From positions 8,370,001 to 8,434,000 of the forward strand of contig NC_079879.1 in the NCBI RefSeq assembly GCF_029227915.1: 64,000 bases of DNA. Reading direction: 5' to 3'. The stretch is from Hydractinia symbiolongicarpus. Taxonomy: Eukaryota > Cnidaria > Hydrozoa > Anthoathecata > Hydractiniidae. Positions within the stretch are counted from its first letter, which is position 1; each line of letters opens with the position of its first letter. Below are positions 1-12,347 of the stretch, piece by piece. The position numbers and the translations under genes were made by a program. The notes under the pieces are model-generated. The model was given only the letters and a program-made list of their open reading frames with translations, was not told the DNA's origin and did no database searches.

Positions 1-963
1 CGGAAAAAGATATTTTTTTAAAATTTGTGTAAACGTGAGGGTAATTTATGTTTATGAGCTTAGCCTTGCTAATTTAGAGTATATACTTTGTCAATTGTTT
101 CAAGGATGAAACACAAAGACTATTCTGTGGGCTTAAACCGCACATTTGAGCTACAGAAACTATAGCAATTTAAACTTAACTCGAAGATGGCGTGATGGAT
201 AGAATGTTCTACTGACTGAGCTATCAATCTCCGCATGCCGTATATAAATGACAAATTAAGACTCGTCTTTGAGATAAACCCCATATCAAATTATGTATGT
301 ATAAATAAGACCCTACCCTTTTAAAAAAGCCCCTAATCTTAAGGCGGAAAATTTTATATTTTTTTTAAAATGATTTTAAATCGTTCAACCCCAGTGAGTC
401 TTTTGGTATTGGCAGCAAAACATAGTTTTCATTCAAGTTAGAAGTCTTACAGCTTCCTTCGTAGCCAAAATAGTAAAATTGGTTTGTTTAAGATTTATAT
501 ATGACTAGAAAACGTGATGATATATTCATCTTAAACTGTGAAAACCTGCAGAAAATAAAAAATACCGTAAATATCAAATATAAGAGATAATATAAGAAAA
601 AAAGATCAAAAAGAGACATTCAAACCTCTCCACCACCACTTTCAAACTAAAATGGTATTCGTAAGCTATTTTTCGGGTTTTGCCATGATTTAAAAATTAA
701 GCCGTGTGAAACCAAAAAAGAGTCCAGAAAAATCGGATTCTGACTTCCTCAAAAAAGCACATAGAATACGGCAATTATTAAAAAGATGCATTCAAATAAC
801 AGCTGTTTAGCGCATAAATTGTAACGAAGTAAAAGTACAAAGCACTTGCGATTTTAAAAATTAATAAAAGATAAAGAGAAATCTCTCCTTCTTAAGTAAT
901 AAGTGCATTTTTGAAAGTACACATCTGCCAAAAGAAACTGAATTCCTTCTTTGATTCTTTTAG
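1..963 (+). other. Probable intron sequence upstream of copy A
   Basis: No open frame of interest is present apart from the tRNA-like stretch. The last ~45 bases before 964 match the corresponding part of copy B's intron (pyrimidine tract, then TTCTTTTAG). I searched for a signal-peptide exon like those of copies B and D and did not find one. Copy A's first exon therefore probably lies left of the window, which fits the 2.2-3.5 kb first introns of the other copies. Confidence 0.55.
180..240 (-). repeat. Degenerate tRNA-like sequence (probable SINE head)
   Basis: Read on the minus strand this stretch has an RNA polymerase III A-box-like motif, TAGCTCAGTCAGTAGAACA, and about 30 bases later a weak B-box-like TCTTCGAGTT. 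A functional tRNA would need a paired acceptor stem and a better T-loop, and I could not fold these. A decayed tRNA-derived SINE is more likely than a tRNA gene. Confidence 0.35.
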
Positions 964-3900
964 ATGGGAAAATTATCAGAGTTTCAAAACCATCTGGTGT
1001 GGATAACTCGATGTGTGGTTCAGTTTCAACTCCTTGTAAAACATTTATGTATGCTTTCACACACAGAGCTGAGGAAAATGATTGCATTTTATTACATGGT
1101 GGTGGTGATTCACATTATCCATCCACTTACTATATCAATTCTTCATTGCAGATCAATTTCAACATAACAATCAGGGGAACATACCCTTCTCCTGTTTTAA
1201 CAAGAAGTAGCAACAGCAGTGGCAGCTTTCCACTTTTTATCATCAACAGTTCCAAGATTGTCGACTTGTATTTAGAAGGAATTCATTTTGATAACATATC
1301 TCTGATTTACATCTCGTCAGATGCAAATTTGTTTTTGTTCAACTCCACAATAACAAACAACAAAAACACAATGATTTCGTTCGTACGGAAAAGTAAACAT
1401 TTACGAAAGGCATGCACAGTAATCAAGGACTGCTTATTTATTGAAACTCGTCACGTGATAGAAAAGTACATCACTTTTACTTATTCACTATTCGTCAACA
1501 ATAGCCGATTTATCAACTGTACCAGGATCTTCACCCTCCTTGTACAAAAATACAGGAAAAGAAAGTATGGGGTCGTCGATTTTAAAATTTATCACAGCAA
1601 CTTTTTACACACGAAAAATGTGTTACTCTTTGATGATTCTTGGCCCCGAAAATCGAAACTAAAAATATATCGATGTAGCTTTACGAACAACACAGGATTA
1701 GGTGTCCCCTTCATTTTGACTAAAATGGGACAAATTCTAATACAGCGATCGATGTTTATAAATAATTATGGCAGTGCGGTTGGAGTCCTTTTATTGTCAA
1801 GCATTCTTAAAGTATCAATAACAAATACAAAATTCATAAAAAATAGAAGCTTTTCCTTAAACGGTGGTGCATTGAAAATTTCCAAAGTACCAAATTTTTT
1901 CATAGATAAATGCGTATTTCGTGAAAATAGAGCAAGAATGAGCGGTGGTGCTATTTATAAAGTGCATAGTAAAGTATTGATCCGAAACTCTATATTCGAT
2001 AGCAATTCAGCACAGTCTGCTGGAGGAGCGATATATGGAGATGCATCCAGTCAGCATTTAAAAATGGAAAATGTTACAATGTACAGCTCAACAGATAGCA
2101 AAAAAGTTCATGGAAGTCTGGTTAATAGCGGAAACTTAAATTTTAAGGATGTTACAATGGTTGTAAGACCAGTGGACGGTACAAAATATATCGATGGACT
2201 CATAAATGACTCCGGTGCATTTCATGGACACGTTGATAATTTTACTTTTATTTGTCCTGCTAACAATAAAGTTGAGTTCAACACTCGAAAATACTTTTAT
2301 GCGTTGTCCATAACATGTTCCAGTTGTCCTAAGGGAAGCTACAGTTTAAACAACGGTCAAATCCATTTTATAGATGATTCTAAGCCATATGTGCAGTCAA
2401 ATGTAACTTGCAAGAAGTGTCCTAGCGGAGGCATATGTGATGACAACATTCTAACCAGTCAAGGCAATTTTTGGGGATACGTTACAACAGGTGGTGATGT
2501 ACATTTTATACCCTGTCCTCCAAAGTATTGTTGCAAACCAGGAAAGTGTGAGAGTTACAATTCTTGCTACAACCATCGCGAAGGAAGATTATGTGGGAGA
2601 TGTGAAAAAGGATATTCTCTAGACATCTTCAGCCAGAATTGTGTTTTGTCAGAGCAACGAAACACGAGTATATTCTGGATTATGTTCATTGCGTTAGGCT
2701 TTACATTGACTTATACACTGATGTACTTAAAGGAAATCACCAAACTTTTTGGCACTGTCTTCACAAAGGTAAAGAAACTCACGCAGAAATGTAGGTGTTT
2801 CAAGGAGAACCAATTTGACTATACAAGCTTAAATGAAAGTGCGTATGACAACCTAATATCCAATGGAAATGCTTTAGAACTATTATCTACCAAGGACACA
2901 AACAATTTGGGTTTATTAAAAATCTTCTTCTTGTTTTATCAAACAGCTTCTTTATTGCACGTTCCCCACCCAATGCACCATGGCTTTCTTCTGCATTTCA
3001 AATCTATAGTGTCGTTAATATTCGCCTTTAAGTTCATGATTAATGAAAATTTATCAAAATTACCTCCATTAAATAACATGGGCACAATTGAAGCTGTAAT
3101 TATCAATGTTGGTTTTGCAACAAGTTTGTTTGCTGTTGTTCTGTTATCATATCTAGCATATCTTGCTGTGAAAAAAGTAAGAACACTGATTGGGAAGGAC
3201 ATGCCGGCTGAACCAACAACCGTTACATTTCCTGTTAGATTAAAACAAACTTTTGTCCAGCTTCTTTTTCTGTGTTACATTCGCATCAGCAGCACGGCCT
3301 TTAAAATGATCCATTGTACTGACATTCGAGAAGAGAAATATTTGTATGTATATGGAGATATTACCTGCTACACATATTGGCAATACATTGTCATGTTGTT
3401 TACAATAATTTGGGTCTTCCCATTTTCGGTAGCTGTCTTCGTGGCAACTAAATTATATGCAAAGGGACAAATCTCGACGCAGATGTTTATCACCATACTG
3501 TTATTTCCTCCCTTAATCGTGTTCAATTCTAGACTGAAATCAACTGGACAGCAAAGTCATCAAAGTCAGTTTGAGCAGGAAAATATATTGAACGTGATCA
3601 ATGGACCATTCAGAATCAAAATTACATCAGAGGAAGAATTGGATCAAGCCCAACACAAAATGAGAATAAACTGGGAAGCAATACTGATCATCAGACGTCT
3701 TGTCCTCGTTGCAGTAAGCATATTCGTAATCAATCCTCTTTCTCGTTTGTACCTCATGCTGCCAATTCTGGTACTGGTGCTTTTGTTGCATTTATACGTC
3801 AAGCCTTATCACAGTGAAAGAATGAACTCAACTGAAACAGTTACCATTCTTCTTCTCCTGATATTAACAACAGTGAATTTGTTTTGGGCCTGCGACTATA

Positions 3901-4064
3901 TGGGTTCACTCTCATCAATAGCACAATACGACTCCATCACAACTGCACTGGGATATGTCGAACACTTGATCTATATGTCACCATTTATTGCATTGTTCGT
4001 TTTTTGGGTGCACTCTTTGTGTCAGAGAGTATGGGCGTGTTTGATGCAATGTTTGAGAGCATAA
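964..4064 (+). CDS. Copy A: beta-helix/Cys-rich/multi-pass membrane protein, main exon
   Basis: A 3.1 kb uninterrupted exon of a surface-protein gene. An acceptor TTCTTTTAG ends at 963, and the first codon (GAT) is completed by one base from exon 1, as in copies B and D; the ATG at 964 is out of frame. The roughly 430-residue ectodomain has right-handed beta-helix character, with Asn-rich rungs and repeats NGGAL, SGGAI and AGGAI, as in chlamydial Pmp-type repeats. A Cys-rich block follows (CP..YCC, C..YNSC, REGRLCGRCEKGYSLD). About ten hydrophobic segments then lead to the C-terminus, including a W-E-A...RR segment and a VKPYHS loop that recall the TRP-like multi-TM region of other large eukaryotic Cys-rich membrane proteins. 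Many N-glycosylation sequons suggest an extracellular N-terminus. Ligand and function are unknown. Only exon 1 is missing from the window. The 3' flank contains AATAAA at 4132. Confidence 0.85.
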
Positions 4065-4131
4065 AATTTTGAAAGTGGAAGAGAAAGGACTCAATTTGTT
4101 CCTGAAGTTGTTTTAAAGTGATTTGTATCTT

Positions 4132-4137
4132 AATAAA
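4132..4137 (+). terminator. Polyadenylation signal, copy A
   Basis: AATAAA lies about 70 bases after the copy A stop codon. The surrounding 3' UTR is almost identical to that of copy B, which has AATAAA about 20 bases further on relative to the stop. Confidence 0.55.
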
Positions 4138-5280
4138 TAACAATTTTAAAAAAAGTATCTTTGTTTGAGCTTTAAGACTTAACCGCCTGCATGTAGCTGT
4201 TGATAGTAAATAAAGTATTATATATTCGTTGCTTTGTTTTGTTTGTGAGTAATTTTAATATAACTATCTTTTTGTGCCATATCAGTGATATGTAAAAACT
4301 TTAAAAGGACGAAAAAATTATGTAGCGTGGTGTGAAGCAAACTTGCTATTATTCATGTATATATTTAGTCAAGTAAAAATTATATTATTTTTGTTAGCTA
4401 CCTATAGCTAGCTGGATAAAAGAGGGAAAAGTTATGGTAGGTAGCTGGCTAGCTAATTAACATACACCTTAATCAGAGCTATCTTAGCTTGTTTAGCTAT
4501 ACCCATGTAGTAGCTTGCAAGTTATCAGAAAATTTGAGGTACAAGATTTTGTTTAGGTTGTGGTTTACCCACTGGAATCAGCTATTGGATTGTAGAAGTT
4601 CCTTTTTATCAAACTTGTCCAAAATGTCGACAAAATATTTTGCGAATAATTTTTAGGAAAATAGGATCAGTTTTAACATTTACGTTTTTTCTCGTGCATT
4701 TTTAAAAAGGAAAAAATTGACAGAGATGAAACCCAAACGATGTGCGATAATGATAGGTATGGAAAACTATCATCTTCAATTATATGAACCCTCGCCACCT
4801 TAGCAGGACTTGTTTTGTCCTATTCATCTCTTGGGACTGTTGACAAATGATTTTCGTTGTATTGGCTAATAGTTGTCAACTTGTCTTCTACTATACACTA
4901 ACAATACAAAATGTTGGTGAAATTTTAACAGTTAAGAAATCTGAATATTCTCCACAACTTGCTAAAATATGTTACGTCAGTTCTTTTAAAAAAATCTTAT
5001 TGGCCTGTTTCAAAATGACTAATTTCGTAGAGTTTAAAGTATGCATATATCCAATGTCAACTATATACGGTTAGCTCAAAAAAATCACACTCTATAAAGT
5101 TGAATCAAAAAAGGATACGAAAAAATGGATAGGGATCGCCTGCAAGCTTTGAACGCAATGTTCAAATTGCCAAACAAACTCAACAAAATGTAGCCTCTTA
5201 AATTCACTTTGGCAATCGGCAAATGGCTCTTCACAGCAGCATAAAATTGCCGTCATTTATTGATAATAATAATAATGATA

Positions 5281-5321
5281 ATTCTACATAATAATAAATT
5301 AATAGAATTATTATGTAGAAT
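5281..5321. repeat. Perfect 15-bp inverted repeat
   Basis: Arms ATTCTACATAATAAT (5281-5295) and ATTATTATGTAGAAT (5307-5321) are exact reverse complements around an 11-base AT loop. It could be a tiny foldback element or chance in AT-rich DNA. Confidence 0.6.
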
Positions 5322-7019
5322 ATATAGACCTTTATCTCTGGTTAATAAATTCCCTCCTTAAAAAAACAATAATTGAATAGAAATTAAGCCTGGTGCCAAT
5401 TTAGATTTGTGCTAAAACTTCTTCCTAATTTTTACAATGTTATTTTAGATCGGTCGTTATTTGAAAGTCCACCAGAATTTCAACAAAATCTTCAGTGAGT
5501 GGAAAAGGTCTTAAAACTGAAACATTCAAATGCTACTTGGTTAACATACATTGTTCAGAAGTTAGCTATTATATTCGAATCATCACTTTCACGTAACAGG
5601 GTTTGTATCATGGAATTTTTTGGTATTTGATATCAATTTAAAAAATAAACCAATTGAAGAGAGGAAGGCTAGCTAGCTTCATAAATATAAAATAAAATGT
5701 TTTTAACATCTTATAAGTATCAGCGAAATAATGTTTATAAGCAATCCAGTTGTTAACACCATCATCTTTATACTAGGTTTAATATTGAAACAAAAATTAA
5801 GCAACTTGCTTAGCACGTTGGACTCACCTGTTCAGTTGACGTTGGAAGTTGCTCGTATTGTTCAAGCCTAGTTTTCATGGCTGAGATAGAAAAAAAGTCG
5901 CATTTCAGTGTGCTATAAGGTAACAAAAAAGAGATTACCTGATAAACTTTGTGTTTAAAACCAACAACATATAAAAATTGTGGTTATCAGCTTCTATTGC
6001 GTTCACTCTTTATTAGGTAAAGCCAAAAAAATCAGGGAATAAAAAAAGAGACATGGACGTTGCTCACTATCTTATAAAGATGAAACTCTCAATCTCTCAA
6101 TCTCCAAAGTTGCTTTGCATCTTACAAAGGTGTAAGCAAGGAAAAGAAGCTGAAACAAGCACTCTAACCCAGCCAAAGAAAAAGCAAATAAAGTTGAACG
6201 TTTTTATTACTAATTTTATGTGGTAGTACAGAATAGGCAGAATAAATTTTACACAAGTGTGATGTATCGAAGTAACTTGCTGAATTAATCACATCAGTTG
6301 TTAGAAATTGAAAGATGCATTTAGGTGATTTTTACTAGAATTACAGGACTACTTTTTTTTAAAAAAAGTAAAAAATGAATGAAAATAAAAGCTGTAAAAA
6401 GAACTTTATCTTGATTTAATATTTTAACAACAATGAAAAAATTGGCCTTCTTTGGTCATTTTTTTAAACATTTGTCATAGTCATGAATTCTTTAATTTTT
6501 AGTGCTTGTGTAACAATATCTTTATAATCTATGTCGGATGTAAACCAATCGCATTAAATACAGAATTCACCAGTGTGTACCAGAAGTTTCTTGCTGCTTC
6601 TGGAGACGAGGTTGGACAACACATTAAAAAATTAGGCTCAACTTTTCTTACTTTCATTTTCTTTAATTAGTAATTTCTTTTTATCATTCCAAGAATATTT
6701 ATAAAATATTAATTTGATTACAACATATATATTTTAAAGTATCTGAAATAGAATTATACGATTTAGTCCAAGTCTTTTGATTGGTTACCCTGATGTATTA
6801 TTATTTTCTAATTGATTGCATTCAATCGAAAAAAAATTGATTTATTAAACTCTATATAACCTTTTTATATGCGATACAAGTGTAGTAAATCAAACTAGGT
6901 AGTATGAAGTCGGTACACGGTAAATTTTTACAAGATAATATAGTTCTAATATAACAAAATATATATAATTATTTTATACGAATACTCTCACCGAGGGCAG
7001 CTGAGTGGGTCTGGTTCCA

Positions 7020-7038
7020 CCCCCCCCCCCCCCCCCCC
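7020..7038 (+). repeat. C19 homopolymer
   Basis: A run of 19 cytosines stands out in an AT-rich region. Its exact length is unreliable in most sequencing data. Confidence 0.9.
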
Positions 7039-8005
7039 ATTTATTTCGCCCTCATATTTTTTTGGTCACCTGATAAAGCAAAGAGGAATTTAACATTTTG
7101 ACATACTCAGTGCCTTCAATAAATTTATAAATCTGAAATGTTACCACTGTTTTCAACAACAGTAGCACTATCAAAATAATCTCCATTAACAAAAAATGTC
7201 ATGGGAACGAATTGGCTGGAGTTAATCAACGAAAGTTGTGCGTATTACCATTTTGTCTCTCTATTGATAACCATATTTTATCTGTGTATTCATAATGGCT
7301 GTCCTGCAGCTTTACGTGATACCTCCGTCTAAGTGACTTCATTACTTTGTGGTAACATAGGGACAAAATACACGAAATATGATGGGAAAATATGGACGAC
7401 AGGGACCAGCAAATCATTGAATTCTTCCACTGATTTGTTAAATGATACATCATAACAATTTGTTAGTGAAACTAATTTAAATTGAAAACAAAACTTAAAG
7501 CTATTAACTGTACAATGTCTGCAAAAATTACGAGCATAACTTTAAAGAGTGACGTTATTTGTTTCAAATGGGAAGTTTATTTTCAAACAATGTTCCAAGA
7601 ACATCGTTTAAAATAATTGTTAAACGTGAATAAAAAACGAAACTTATAAAAAAGTTAAATATAGTTGCTCCAGCTGTGCGCGGTTTGATATATTTGTGCA
7701 ATTATGCAACCTTGACCGCAAATTTTACTTCAGTGTTTTACCTAGCCTCGATGTTGATTTCATGTTTGCCGAAATGAGCAAAATGTAATTTTTTTCGTTC
7801 TAAAAATAGCCATGTAAACACGACTTATCTAAAATGAAATCATCCAATGTTCAAAAAGTGACTACGCATGTCTACAAAGTTATTGCGCATGGGCAGTTGA
7901 CGCGACTCCAAAATGAAAAACACCATATAAACACAACAAAACTTCATCGCACTTTGACATCTCATTTCGGGTGAATATCATCTCGGTTCTGTGTATAGGC
8001 TACCT

Positions 8006-8410
8006 CAGGGGCGGTGCCACTAGGAGGGCTACGGGGGCTTCAGCCTCCCCACTTTTTTGTGAAGTAATAATTTTTTATTTTCTACCAATATTTGACTCTA
8101 TCACTGCATGGAAGTTGATGTTATCCAACCAGAGAATCTGCAGGCTTTCTTACTAAATAATGCGTTTTTTTATGCAGTGACGCATACCAATATGCCGCAG
8201 TTGAAAGAAGAGAAAAACAAAGCTTTTCTGAAGCCTAAGGTGTAACCGTGTTACGTGTTTTAGGACTCTAGAAATGCGTTGGCTTCCAGAGGCTTCGCCC
8301 CTGGACCCCAGCTGTTTAGGCAACTGGCTACACTTGTTGATTGTTATCAAATTCTTAAAATCTTCCACCTCCAAAGCCCCCCTACTTTAGAAGTTGTGGC
8401 GCCTCCCCTG
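8006..8410. mobile_element. Non-autonomous hAT-like element (~405 bp)
   Basis: The left end CAGGGGCGGTGCCAC and the right end GTGGCGCCTCCCCTG are imperfect inverted repeats, and both arms also carry a nearby GGGGGCT/AGCCCCC block. CAGGGG-type termini are typical of hAT DNA transposons. The 8-bp flanks (GGCTACCT and TATCTTTT) do not match, so no target-site duplication is visible. It contains no transposase. Confidence 0.6.
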
Positions 8411-8709
8411 TATCTTTTTCCTCCTGCCGAGAGATTTTCAGTTTACTATTGATAGGCAAACTCAAAAGAAAAAGACTTTAAGGCATCCATCAAAAGTGTG
8501 AGGATGAATATTTCGAATATGGTTTTTTGTAACTTTTGGTTCTTTCTCTTTGAATGAAACATATTCTCCCAAACATCTTTTTCTTTCTTTTTTGTTTTCT
8601 AATTACGTTAGTGATCTTGCATATTAAAAACAAACAAAAAACACCAACCACAAAGTAAGAAAACATAAATAAAACAGAATCACCAAATTAATTTATAAAC
8701 GCATGCGCA

Positions 8710-8715
8710 TATAAG
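8710..8715 (+). promoter_or_regulatory. TATA-like box of copy B
   Basis: TATAAG lies about 75 bases upstream of the copy B start codon, just after a GCATGCGC motif. Spacing fits a TATA promoter with a short 5' UTR. The UTR that follows resembles the sequence before copy D's first exon, with shared blocks AAAGGA, GAGCTTT, ATCGTT and GAAGATG. Confidence 0.4.
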
Positions 8716-8789
8716 AAGGTTTTTTCATACTAATCAGACATAAAGGACGAGCTTTCTTCGACAACACATCGTTTTACGTTGTAGGGAAG

Positions 8790-8841
8790 ATGTATATAAT
8801 ATGGTGTTTATTATTTGGGTTAATGACAACGCCCAGTTCAG
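8790..8841 (+). CDS. Copy B exon 1: signal peptide
   Basis: Fifty-two bases encode MYIIWCLLFGLMTTPSS plus the first base of a split Asp codon, followed by a GTATAC donor. The peptide is a typical hydrophobic signal sequence. Three facts support it: the leftover base G joins AT at 12348 to give GAT (Asp), exactly the phase of the large exon; copy D has an equally long homologous exon in the same position (44093-44144); and the sequence just upstream of the ATG is similar in both. The intron to exon 2 is about 3.5 kb. Confidence 0.75.
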
Positions 8842-11800
8842 GTATACCTTTTTTTACTTACATTACTGATTCCACTGAACAAACTGAGTTTTTACAAAAG
8901 ACATCTAAAGAATGTTGCCCGAGAGAGAGAAATTGAAAATTATTTTATTTCCTTTTTTTAATAAACATCGTTTTTTCTGCAAGGAATCAAGTGCCCCTTT
9001 CTTAAGCTTTCTTCGGCATTGATCTATAATGTAAGATGAGTCTACAAACAATGCCATTGCAAGAATGCGAAAGTTTTTTTACTCAATTATTTCTTACCAG
9101 TTTCCGTTAGTTCTATAGGAAGTAACTACTGTAAGATATATAAAATATTTTCGTATATGATTCAAGTAGCAAATGGACAAATTACGTACCCTATTCCAAG
9201 TAATTAAAATGCACACTGATTAACGCAGGAGGAATTAAAGGATAGGCGAACAAAAAATTATTTTGTGGCAGCCAGAAAATAATTTTTAAGCGAGGAAAAG
9301 AATTTAAAGTTTTCTAAATCCTAAAGTCTACTAAGATAAATACTACTATGACAAAAAATAACTATATTTCACGTCTAAGTATCTTCATATCTTCCTAACA
9401 ACAATTATACAGGATTTTCATTTATAAGATCTTTGACTTGAGTTAACCAAGAATATCTTACGTAGTATAGTAGTAACAGCATTTTATAACCTTCGTTTAA
9501 ACTTCTTCGAAGTTAAGGAATATTTGTCATGACAAAAAACAATATATTTTTCACGTTGTGAGTCTCTTTTCCACAACATACTACAAGCTTCGAACGATGA
9601 AGTTTGTTATGACAAGATGGCGCCAAATTTAATAACCGAAAACATTCAACAACAAATCGAACGTGTAATATGCTTTATTTTTATTTACCAATCTTTATTT
9701 CTTTATCTTTTTTTACAAGCTCGTGAGCTTGTATTAAAACGCAAATGTGTCCTACAAGAATGGAAATTTTTGCCTCTCTGAGCACCGACACGGGAGTCGT
9801 CGTGTGTTCGAATCTCATCTTGGTAACTATTTTTACTTTTTTTTTCTTTTTTGAATTTCCGCGCCCGAAGGCGTAGGAAATTCTTTAAAACCGTCGTTTT
9901 TTTCTTACGGAGCATTTTTTGAGAAAAAATCGACCCTGGGATTTCACGTTGCTCCGTCACAGATGTAAACTTCGTACCTAAGCTCCTTAACTACTGGGAA
10001 GTCTCGTATTGACGTTTCAGGCCAAAATTGGCATTTGTTTTCGACAAAATTTGGCACAGTTAACAAAAAAAGTATTCTGAACATAATGGTGACATAATAA
10101 TTTTGATTTTTGTCACCTAAATGTCATTTTAGGCCAAAATTGTTCCAAAAATTAGAACTACTTTATTTTCAACAAAATTTGGCACAGTTAACAAATAAAG
10201 TGTGCTGAACATGATGGTGACATCAAAATTTTGGTTTCTTGTCACCTACATGTAATTTCAGGCTAAATTTTATCCAAAAATTAAAACTGCTTTATTTTCG
10301 ACAAAAATTGACACAGTTAATAAAAAAAGTATGCTGAAAATGATGGTCACATCAAAATTTTGACCATAAACGTTTCAATCGCAAGACTTTCAACCAAGAA
10401 TGATAGGCTGTATTTTTTGTTAACAATTTCTTTTAAAATGTGAGTTTATTATGACACGTTTCGTTTTGTTTGCGTTTGTTGTAAGATATAATGTCACTGG
10501 TGTGCTTTATTTTCAGAGGTTCATGCACCAAACCCCTTCGAATGTTTGGCACAATAACACAACGAATTAGCAGGTTTTTATCAAATATTTTGGTAGCGCG
10601 CGGAAATTCTTAGAGCCCCCAGGGCTTCTTGTTCTTTTTTAAAAAGATAAGGCAAGTGTTCAAAACACTTGTTTAACTAACTAGTAAATAAAGGTGTTTC
10701 CACCAAACTTTTTAAAAGTGAATGTAGGCAGAATTAACTGAATTAATGAATTTCGCAAATTTTGGGGTTTGTGGGTTTGTGGTCTTTCTTCTTCCTGTCA
10801 GTCGGTTCACCCAAGACGGACCCATCGAAAATTAAAAGTTCGAGGAATTTTCCGTTCGGGAAGGTCTCAAAAATCAATTTTGAAAAATAAGTGTGTAACA
10901 AATATTATTGCGTATCTGAATAGTAAAATACGTCGTGTCTAACTTCGTAACAAAAATCCCAATTTGATAGACAGCTTTTTGTAAACTTTATTCGCGAGGT
11001 TGTTTGCGTATATCATACGTCTTGTTTATTTTTAATAGCCAACCGTTTGGCGAATGTGTAAAAATACTGAATCATAAATAACTCTTTTTTAGGTAAAAAT
11101 ACGGTTTTTTCTGGACTTTTGTTGTCATGATTGCTCTTACATTTAAATTGATTTATTATGGAGCAGACCAAGTCAATCAGTCGGTCTGGTTTTTAAAATC
11201 AACACTGTCATCATGAACTTTTATTCAGCAGCCGTGCCATGCACATTTCGCCTCTCCTTTAACGCCGTCAAGGAGCTTTACACAATTTCAAGGCGGAATA
11301 AATATTTACGCTTGATAATGCCACACATTTTGTACCGCTTGGTCATTTTTATTAGCTGACGCGGGAAAATTTAAATCAAAAGGAAAACAATATGGCGGTG
11401 ATTAACAAGCAACTTTTACTAAAAAAAAGATAATAATTTTACTTGCAGTTCTTTATAAATGTGAAGTATGAAGAAAAGGATTGTTTGGAAAAAAGCCATT
11501 CTTTTTTCCTTTTATTTTTAATTTTGCGCTGCAAGATTTTTTTCAATATAAGATAGTTCTTTTTATCCTTTTCTACATTCTGTTTGCTCTTCTACTTTTC
11601 CACAAACAACAACACTCGAAACACTCACTCACATTATCCAAACTGGACGTTTGAATCATGGGTGATGTTGTATGCGTACATATAACCACTTTTCCTTTTT
11701 TTAGTAAAATGAGAACAAAACTGCCTTAAAAAAAACGATATAAAGGTTGGTATTTCAGTTTACATTTTAAATAACCGTTTTTATACAGCAAAGAAAATCT

Positions 11801-12347
11801 TTCCAAATGAAACAAGTTTTTCGAAGAAAACAAAACCGTTTGATGTTGTACTTTTCTTACAACTTTTGTTATAGCTCATTCTCGAAATTCGTTTCATTGT
11901 TAACACCCATTTTTCTATAGAATGTTTTTTATGATACTTAATCATGATAAAATATTTTGAAGAAGAGTATGCTACTAAACCACGGGAATTTTTCCTTCAG
12001 GTGCAACGTTTGCCTTGCGGACAGGCAGATAAAATACACGGCTAATGGTATAGATACTAGCTGTCATTAGCCAGTGAATATAAACACGACAAATGGCCGT
12101 CGTGTGAATTTTCTCATTGCTATTTCGTACATCCTTAACACAGTTAAATTACTGTACATACGTTCGGCAGCCATTCCATGGTAACCAAACACAGTACAGC
12201 AAACAGCTTTCAGAGATTTTTTATTGATTACACTAACGGAAATCTTTTACTTTACCAGTATTTATGAGTGGATATTCAACACATAACTTATTCTTGAATT
12301 TGCACATCTGCTAAAGGAAAACTGAATTCCTTCTTTGATTCTTTTAG
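8842..12347 (+). other. Copy B intron 1, repeat-filled
   Basis: This intron begins GTATAC and ends TTCTTTTAG. It holds the degenerate ~112-128-bp direct repeat at 10019-10370, a 12-bp inverted pair GAATTTCCGCGC (near 9853) and GCGCGGAAATTC (near 10596) that may be the ends of a ~750-bp element, and a tRNA-B-box-like GTGTTCGAATCTC near 9808. No protein-coding feature was recognised. Confidence 0.55.
10019..10370 (+). repeat. Three degenerate direct repeats, ~112-128 bp each
   Basis: Units begin at about 10019, 10131 and 10259. Each contains AGGCYAAAATT, then TTTCGACAAAATTTGGCACAG or a variant, then GCTGAACATGATGGTGACAT or a variant, and ends with TTGTCACCTA. Units differ by substitutions and small indels, so this is an old tandem array, probably internal to a transposon bounded by the inverted pair at about 9853 and 10596. 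Confidence 0.75.

Larger units (their letters stand above)
4300..8005. other. Intergenic, AT-rich, no gene seen
   Basis: No credible coding region was found between copy A and the hAT-like element. The stretch contains TAGC-rich simple sequence around 4400-4510, a small perfect inverted repeat at 5281-5321, a C19 homopolymer at 7020-7038, and a GACGAGGTTG motif near 6606 that recurs at 36.2 and 36.6 kb. Short open frames have no recognisable protein features. Confidence 0.5.

Noticed and set aside
964-1167. ATG at 964 (and 12348) as the start of the A/B genes
   Set aside because: These ATGs directly follow the acceptor AG and are in the wrong frame; the long frame needs one base from an upstream exon.
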